Source: Hormiphora californensis
Lineage: Eukaryota > Ctenophora > Tentaculata > Cydippida > Pleurobrachiidae
Assembly: GCA_020137815.1 (NCBI GenBank)
Contig: CM035350.1
Span: 10,204,947-10,268,946, forward strand
Direction of reading: 5' to 3'
DNA: 64,000 bases
Below are positions 1-9,100 of the stretch, one piece after another (positions within the stretch are counted from its first letter, which is position 1; every line of letters starts with the position of its first letter). A program made the translations under genes and the position numbers. A model generated the notes under the pieces. That model did not search any database, was not told where the DNA came from, and saw only the letters and a list, made by a program, of their open reading frames with translations.

Positions 1-52
1 ATAAACAGCTCGTGTACAATGCAACGTACAAGGTATCTCAATCACACAGTTC

Positions 53-126
53 AGTAACTAGTATCACCACCATTAGTGTTTACCACACAGTGACTAGTAT
101 CACCACCATTAGTGTTTACCACACTA
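53..126. repeat. 36-bp tandem duplication just upstream of a HEATR1 3' splice site
   Basis: Two near-identical 36-bp copies sharing ACTAGTATCACCACCATTAG end about 20 bp before the acceptor AG at 144-145. The region is intronic. Confidence 0.8.
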
Positions 127-145
127 TAACTCTCTCTTGGTACAG

Positions 146-3100
146 GTGTTACGGTTTACAGAGAATCTGGATGATCTTGGTGAGGTGGTTAGACATGTCA
201 AGTTACCCTCCGAGGAGGTACCCAACATACTACCCTACCTCCTGTGTGCCCTTGCCAGCGCTGAACTGGGAGGATGGGCCTACAAGCGCCTCAAAGCCAT
301 ATCCAAACAGGAGGGAATACCCGGTGCAGCGGGGGATGTTCTGGGAGGGTTGAATCTAACTAAGGGTATGACTGAGTGTGATCTGAGAGAGGAATTAGGG
401 CGTGTTGCCAAGGGGACGTGGGTGTCTGAGACTCTGGAGCTAGGGACCACTCAGCTACCTGAACTATTCACACTTCTGGGTGCAGTTCAGTGTAAGGAGA
501 GGTTCGAATTTTCTCTCAGTAAGATCAAGGTTAGTAAAATGTTTTGGACTTTTTTGAAATTTGTTTGTTCCAGCAATGGTCTGAGTAAGTTGACATCTTG
601 TTTTCAGGGTGGTTCGACAGATAACACTCTCCTCGGATCATATACAGCAGAGACAGGAAAACTGTTCGCCGCCAACCCTGACCTTCTATCTCTCTACACG
701 GACTGTCTAACTTCAGCCCCTGTTCTCATGTCACGGACACTAAACAGCGAGTTCCTATCCACCGTGTCAGACAGTGCGGCCATATTGAGGGCCATATTAG
801 GGGCCTGTGATGGGGAGAATGAGGGTCTTATCGCAGAGAGAGTAGCAGAATTAGCACCCGAATCCACCACTTCAGTGATGATTAGTTTGATGAAGGAGCA
901 GGGCAATAGGGCCGCGCTACAAGTCCTCCGCTTACAGGTATGTGTACATTGTGTAGGGCCTATAACTTACCATAGCTTAGTGTTACTGCTGTCACTAACA
1001 ACTATCCTCCCATCACAGGGTACTGCCAGCAAGGAGATAGCGACGGTTCTCTTTGATATCCTCCCATCTTGGACTGGAGACGAGGAAGAGGTGGTGACCC
1101 TGCTGAGTACTGTAGCCACCAAACTAGGCAAGACCACGCCCCTGACACCCACTGCCCTGAAGCGTGTGGTTGATGTTATCAGGAGTACTGATGTGGAGAG
1201 GAGATCCCTGCACCATAGCTGTCTGGTACTCCTCGCCAAGTTATCGGCCCATTTCCCTGACCTGGTGCTGGATCATGTCATTACAATCTTTACCTTTATG
1301 GGAGACAACACCATCAGGAGAGACGACAACTACTCGATCCAGGTACAGTCATACAGTACTCAGTTACAGGGGCATTAGGTGATTAACTGACTTGAAGCAT
1401 GGTTCAAAAACCACAATTGTAGCTCGTTTAATAAGAGGCAATAACGATCCCAATTTTAGGTCCTTCAAGAGGCAATCACGACTGTTATTCCTGTGATTCG
1501 ACAAAAGAAGGATATTGTCAGTGTTCTGAGAGTATTCTGTGATTCTCTCCCTCACATTCCGTCCCACCGTTATGATACCATCTTCTCTCTTCTGGTGAAG
1601 ACTGCTGGAGCTCAATACCTCTTCCAAATCTTTATCTTCGTTTTAGAGTACTGCAGCCGGTGAGTCAGCCCCCTACCCTCTTCAGCTACCCTCAGTGTGC
1701 CCCCACTTCTCGTCCCATCTCTCCCCACTTCTCGTCCCATCTCTCCCCACTTCTCGTCCCATCTCTCCCAACTGCAATAAACACAGAGATACTATTATCC
1801 AATACTTTCCACAGGGAGCGAGAGATGGCCTCCCAGTTCTCTCATTTCCTCCAAGGATTGGCCCTTCACTTTGGATCTGCAGAGCTGGTTTCAACTGCCA
1901 GCTCCCTACTCACAACCCTAGCAAAACTACCCCAAAAGCTAGGAAAAAAGGTAAGTAAGAGCATGGTACTGAATTCATAATCTGTGGTGTTTCTAACTAT
2001 GACAGTGTTTCACAACTCCTAGAAAGGTGTTTCTAATGAACTCTCTCCCCACAGATCGGCAAGACTTACAAAATGAGGGTGGCACCAGCCTTGGAACTAA
2101 ACATTGTCGACTTGAAACACTTCAATTACTTCAAGCTAGGCCTTGCAACCCAGATTTTCTTAATCGCGGGTAGCAAACACTTTACCGGTAAGTTTGGTTT
2201 TTAGACTCAAGTGTTTTAGCTTTCCCGCATGGACGCGTTCGTGGTTGTAAAGTTTTATGAAGGAGTACAAAAAAGAAGTCACGTGACGCCCACACGAAAT
2301 AATCCCTGTTCACTTTTCAACACTTGAGACTTTAACCGCGTGGCGATGGAGCCGTCATATGAGCTAATGGCTCGTGTTACCACGATAATTTCACCAATTA
2401 TCTTTCTAATTTGCATCTACGTGATCTTGGTGAACAGTCTGGTGATTTGGGGTTACTTCCGAGTTGAATCCAAGACACGTGTCACCTTCCTCTTTGTGGC
2501 TGTCGCCATTGCGGATATATCCATCGCTGCCAACATCGGACTCAGATCCATCTTTTCATGGTTTTGCCTGTTCGGCCAGGAACTACCGACTATTATAACC
2601 GCAGTGTTTCTCTCGGGTGGGATGTGCAGCTACAACCTTTCCAACTTCTATCACGTTACCCTCTCCGTGTTAAAGTGTATAAACATCAAGTTCCCATTCT
2701 ACCAAGTCAACTTCAACCGTGTTAAACAGATATTGATAGTAGCTACTGTGATCTGGGTGTGTCTCTCAGCAGGGGACCTCGCACTCTACCTCTCTCTACA
2801 AGACAACAACGTCCTATCAGGATCCTGTAATGCACAGTGGACACTGTTTCACCACTATGAGGTGATAGGTAATGGTGTGGCACTGTATCTAGCTCACAAC
2901 CATGGGGTGTCTGTTACCAGGAACACTCTGGTTCACATCGTAGCAGTGCAGTATGTGGCACCGTGTATCATTATAGCTGTATCCATGGCAATACAGATCA
3001 ACTCTATCAGATCTAGTATGATGGCATCTGAAACTATCAGCCATGTGACCGGCACTGTTATCATAATATCCGCCCTGTATCTGGGCAGTAATGGTACCTA

Positions 3101-6100
3101 CGCTGTCTTTACACTGCTAGAAGTGGACCTGTCGTCACACCATGTGGTGCAGACTACTGAACTTGTCCTGAAGTTCATCTTGCCCCTTGTGAACTGTGCA
3201 CTGTACCCCATGGCGATCATTATGAGGAAGGAGGCCCTGAGGACGAGATATCTGGGGATTATCAGGGCTATCTTCAGAAGGAGGGAGAACAAGAAAGGGG
3301 GATATAAGAGCGTGTCAAAGATTGATCCTGACGATACCTTGACAACTGCTATTCAGGACAGCGATTAATGATGAAAATTGAATAATTTAACACACTTCAA
3401 ACATGTTGTATTTTGTTAGAAACCTATAATCATGTTCCCAAGATGATTGTAGCCCCCTAACACACCCCCTAACATGACACACACCCTACATGCAGGTCTA
3501 CTGGGTGAGTGTGAGGGAAGGGACGAGGAGAAGTTGCTGGCTAGTATGGTAGAGGTGTCATTCTCAATGATGATAGAGCACCAAGCCATCACCCCATCTG
3601 ACAAGTTTACTGATTTGCTCAACCGCCGCCTTACCGGTTAGTACAGTTGTACTCTGACCTCATTACCCGTCTAACTGCTAGTTCTAACCCTTCTTTTAAT
3701 CCCCCACCTCTCTCATATTTACCTCCCCCCCCCCACAGCCCACCCCTAACCCCCACCTCTCTCGTGTAGGTATAGTGCAGGGTGTTACAAGTTCCCTACC
3801 TGCTAGTCTATTTACCTCTGTGGTACGGGCCCTCCTTGCTACCGAGACCCAGCTGGTTCACCAACGCACCCTCGACATCCTATCAAACAGAATGAAGGGT
3901 ATGTGTAACCATAGTAACCATGGTAACCATGGTAATGTGGTGTGTTATACCAACTAGATCTAGTGTCCATACGGGGATGTGGATAGAAGTCTAGATTGTG
4001 TCAAAAGAAGGGGAGGAATTAATTGTAATATTTCAGTTGAGTATACCTGGTCTGAGGGATTGAAGACGGGCCTGGTAGAGATGGTACCCACACTCCTCTC
4101 ATTGGAGCACGAGGAAGACAGGTGGAGCGTCATCACCACCATCATAACACGACTTGGTTAGTAACCACAAGACACTTGGTGAGTAAACCCTCCTAACTAG
4201 CCCCCCCCCCCCTACTTGGTGAGTGTAAACAAGACACTTGGTAGGTTGTCAGAGCTGCTCAGCAGCTGCTGCTGATTAGTTTTCTAGTTAACCCACTCAT
4301 CTGCTACTAACCACACAACCCAACTCTCTGTTGGGACCACCATATAACCACCTTCCCAACAATTCTCCCTCGTTGCCTAGGTGATGACCACCCGGATGAA
4401 GTAGAGAGAGTTTTAACGGCCGCAACACCCCTCATCTCCATGGAAACCCCCTCTGAATCCCTCATCACCTGTGCATGTGCCTGCATCAGAAGTCTTGGAC
4501 TCAGGGTTGCTGGATGTCTGCCAGAATTGGTTCCCGTTGCTATGGGCAACCTACCAACCAGTAGTGAGATTCTCTGTACTGTGTTTGAAACAGTCCCACA
4601 GTTCTCCGGGGCTTACGTTACGGATACCCTTATCAGTCTTTCAAAGGTAGGTTTAGGGGTTTATTGCAGGCTATTTACTGATCCTATTAAGTTGCCCGGT
4701 ATAAGAAATCTGTTCGAACCCATTCTTTCTAGGTTAGATCAACTTAGGTTGCCCCGTATTGTACAAAGATCCTGAGATCTGTCGTCTATAAGCTGCAGCA
4801 TCCTAATCTGCAGTATAACACATTATTTCCTCTTCTATGGTCAAACGTGATCCAGCCTCTCCTCTAGATAGGTTGTGACGGAACATCACTTGCTCTGGCA
4901 GGGCGTTCACGTGATATGTGATTGTAATCACACCTCACCAGGAGTCTTATCCTTATCTCCTCAGCGGATCGTAGGGTTAGGAAGGGGAGAAACAGTTGAG
5001 AGCATTAAGGGGGTTTTCACTGATTCCTAGAATTGTTGGCTCGGCTAAATACAGCAGCACTACATCTGTGTCTGAACCCATTTCTTTCTAGGTTCAGATA
5101 GCAAAGTCTAGGTTGCCCTCTGTTATCGGTACAAAGATTAAACTGAGGATCGTACGCCCTCACGTGCAGTCCCAGGCATCCGATCGCAGGTATTTACCCT
5201 TTGAATAGTTAGCCTAGACTGTGACTCGCCTTCCGGGGTAGTATATCGTGTTATTTCACACCTTTGTCTGCGTTGAATGACATCGAGACGATCATTATAG
5301 AGTTGTGTACGCAATCAATAGCTCATAATAGTTTTACGTTGTAGTGATGAAGAGTTTCAAATCACAGACTACAGACGTAAGAACGATATTATTGAGAGTA
5401 TTGATGAAGGCCGAAGCCGAGAGAGCAGATGAGAGAGGAGACGATCGAGAGTAGAGAGAGAGAAGGATGAGAGCAGAATGAGAAACCAAGAGGATTAACC
5501 TGTTTCCAAAGGACTTAGGCCAAGTGAGAGGATGAGGATGTAGTGAGCGAGAGAGAGATTGCAAGTGGATAGTAAACTTTTTTGTGACGCACAAAGTATA
5601 AAAACCAACAGCATGGGACGCGATTTCAATTTCCTGAAAAAAGTGTAACTTCATTAGTCCTAAAAGTGACTCCTCCCCCCCTTCTTGGGCGTTTTTGAAA
5701 TCCTAACATTTCTACCGTCTCATTACTCTGTTATGCGATCTTCCTTGGTCCTCCTTGTGTTCCTGGTGGGAGCTAGTACAGGGAGCTCCGTCTCTCAGCT
5801 CAGATCTGGGGCATGGGGCTACCTGACTTTCCAAAGCAACAGTTTAAAGTGCTGGGGAGAGAAACTTGATAAGGGGAAGAGGTATCTTTACACTGTCAAC
5901 TGTCACACTGACATCCATGCTTCATTGGACACCTTCCTATGGAGGTAAGAGATATGACCTTGTCCCTCCTTGACCTCCCCATGTGAGGTGAGACCCTGAC
6001 GCTGACATGTGACCTTGACATGCTTCAAACATCTACACTTCTACAGGTATGACGTGAACACGATGCAGCTTCAGAACAAGGGATTGTCAGATCAGTTCGG

Positions 6101-9100
6101 GGAACCCTACTGTATGGCCCAGAGTGAATTCAAGAGCATGCGTATATTTACTATGGTCCCCTGCAAGGGTAAATCCCTTCTTCCAGTTCCTGATCAGAGA
6201 GGAGTATGGCGGTTCAGTGTTCCAGCTGATCAGTAACACCAACCGACACTACTGTGTGGATACACGGACACACAGGGTTGTAACATTGGGATTATAGATA
6301 CCACTCTGCCGCTCGGCTGGATACTTGTGACTCTGTTCACCACCGCATCAACTGCTCAATGGGTCAACTTTTACAAGCACTCTAACTATCAAGGTAGGTC
6401 AATAGATCAGGCTACATGTTACACATCGTATTATTTAGATAATTACAGTGATGAATCGTCCATGACTAAGGTTATACTATATCTCTCTCGCAGGCTTCCG
6501 GTCTATGCCCCTGTAACGGACCCTGTATTGAAGGATGGCAACTGGGGACAATTCAAGGTTTATGGCCACTGGGAGCTGCTGGGGAGTTGACTCCACGACC
6601 CTGAGGGTGGAGCAAGAGGTACTGTTTGGAGTCGGATATGAGTCAGAAGTTCAGATATGATCCCCGGACTAAGGAGATACAGAACTGGGAGTTTCCCCGC
6701 CTCGGTGGGGGCAAGGGGTGTGTGAACTTACAGACTAGAAACAGGTTCTACATTGGTAGATGCACTGGGAGTATACTGCAGAAGTTCGAAATCAGAGAGG
6801 GTGAGTTTTTTCCAACTAACTAAGAATCATACTATTGAGTCCAGAGGTTCACCTCGGTCACATCGTGCTAGGTTCCCACTCACCCCCTTCTTCCCACACA
6901 GGGAGTCTGTACAGTGGTACATTTACCCACTCACCCCCTTCTTCCCACACAGGGAGTCTGTACAGTGGTACATTTACCCAGCTGATCCGCCACGACGACC
7001 ACCGTTACTGTGTGGATGTATGGAGGAGAGCACCGGGACACCAACAGATCTATAGTTACACGTGTAAAAAGGACATTAGGGATGGGGATGGACAGTGGAT
7101 AAAGTTTGACTTCTTCAAGTCTGTGAAAGTGTGCCCTGCTGGACAGATTGCCACTGGTAACAAGTGTGTTAACTGCCCTGCTAACACCTATAACCCCTCA
7201 CGTGGGGCCACTAAGTGTATTGCATGCCCATCAGGTACTACTAGCAGCGCTGGGTCCAGTGGGTGCGTGTCGGCCAACTCCTGTCCAGCGGGTAGCTACA
7301 TGAACCTAAGTAATGGGAAGTGCAACCTCTGCCCTAAGGACACCTATGCGCCCACCCCGGGTATTGTGAACAATTGCATGAAGTGCAAGAAGGGACACCA
7401 TACCACTGGAAAAGGGGCCACTTCCTGCACTAAAACAGTCAAGTGTCAACCTGGTACATTTGTCAATGGGAACACCTGCAAGGCATGCCCCATTAACACC
7501 TATACTAACGAGCCCAACTCTGCCTCCTGCACTGCCTGCCCCTCGGGCTGGTACACCCAATCCACTGGGTCCACCAGCTGCCTGAAACGGTCCTTCTGCG
7601 GACCTGGGACCTTCTACAACGGAGTGGCCTGTAAGAAGTGTCCCAAGAACACATTCGATAACACGGTAGGGAACACAAAGTGTCAGCCGTGTGCTCCTGG
7701 ATTCGAGACAAAGAGCACGGGTGCGACCCATTGTACCAGGAAGAACAACTGCCTGGCAGGGTCCCACTGGAGTGAGCCTCACCACGAGTGTAGGGAATGT
7801 CCCAAGGATACCTTCACATCCAAAGCACATCAAGTCAGGTGCAACCCTTGTCCTAAAGGGACGGGAACCAGGGGAACTGGGTCCACCAAGTGTGAGAAGA
7901 TTAACTACTGTAAAGCGGGCAAGTACCACAATGGAGAGCAGTGTGTGAATTGTCCAGTAAACACCTTCACCAACAAGCAGGGAGCTTGGAAGTGCACACC
8001 CTGTCCAAAGGGGACTAAAACAGATAAATGGGGCTCCACATCGTGCCGGAAAATAGTGGCCAATGACTGCACCCCTGGTATGTTCTACAACGGCAAGGTG
8101 TGCTACAAATGTCAAAAGAACACCTTTACTGACGTCAAGGGTCTGTCCTACTGCAAGAAGTGTCCAATTGGGTGGGAAACCAAGTCGATTGGAGCGAGCA
8201 AGTGCGTCAAAAAGCAGGAGATCAAGGTTTGGGCCAGGGCTGAGAAGAAGTACCCAACATGTTTTAGTTACAAAACCTCCCCCAAGTGCCTGCTGAAGTG
8301 CCGGTTCAAGACCAACACTGGCATCAAGATAGCTAACAAGTCCAGGGTATCATTCAGCAAGCTGGTGGGATCCAAGTGGGTCAAGCTGAGCTCTCCCGTC
8401 AGTTACAACACGAAGTGGGACTGGTTTACTGTAGTGGTAGCGAACCGGCCAACTCCCAGTAACGCAGGGAAGTATCGCTGTCAGGCCGTGTATGGTGGGG
8501 TTTCCGGGGCAACCGACATGGAGTTGGCTATGCTCCAGAAGTCTGCTGGTGAAGTTGTGGAGGAGTGATGTAGAGATTGTTGTATTAGGTAGTGTGCATG
8601 GTCTTTAAAACGTTTTGTTTTTCCCTTCAACTGATGTTCTTAATTCTAAATGAAAACAGCTAATTCATTTCATGCATTTAAAATCGCACATACTAAATAT
8701 CCACCCAACATCTCCCATGATAATGGCTTCAAAAAAATTAATACAACTGAGACACGGAGAGAATGCTTTCTCGAAACATTCCAATTAAATGTAACCATGG
8801 TAACACTTCTCCCCCAGGTTCAGCCAAACATCAGAGGACCAAACAATCAGTTGCTTCATATCACTGGTGTACAAGCTAACTGAGAAGGATTTCCTGCCGC
8901 TCCTAATTTCACTGCTAGAGTGGTCAGAAGAAACGGTTGCAAAGGGAATCACCTTCTTCAATCTTACCTCCCAGCTTTCTGGCAAATTGCAGGTTCGTAT
9001 TTACACTGCTTCTTCTGGTGTTCTGTCAAAGTGCTGGCATCGTCTGAAAGATGTAATTTTATAATTGGTATCGCCCACGATTATTCATTTTTTTCTGAAC

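Noticed and set aside
6170-6186. An 18-nt intron GTAAAT..TTCCAG to fix the frame in the Cys-rich gene
   Set aside because: Too short to splice; an indel or assembly error is more plausible.
7306-8115. 269-residue minus-strand open frame opposite the Cys-rich repeats
   Set aside because: Shadow of the plus-strand exon, whose Cys pattern and family resemblance are clear.
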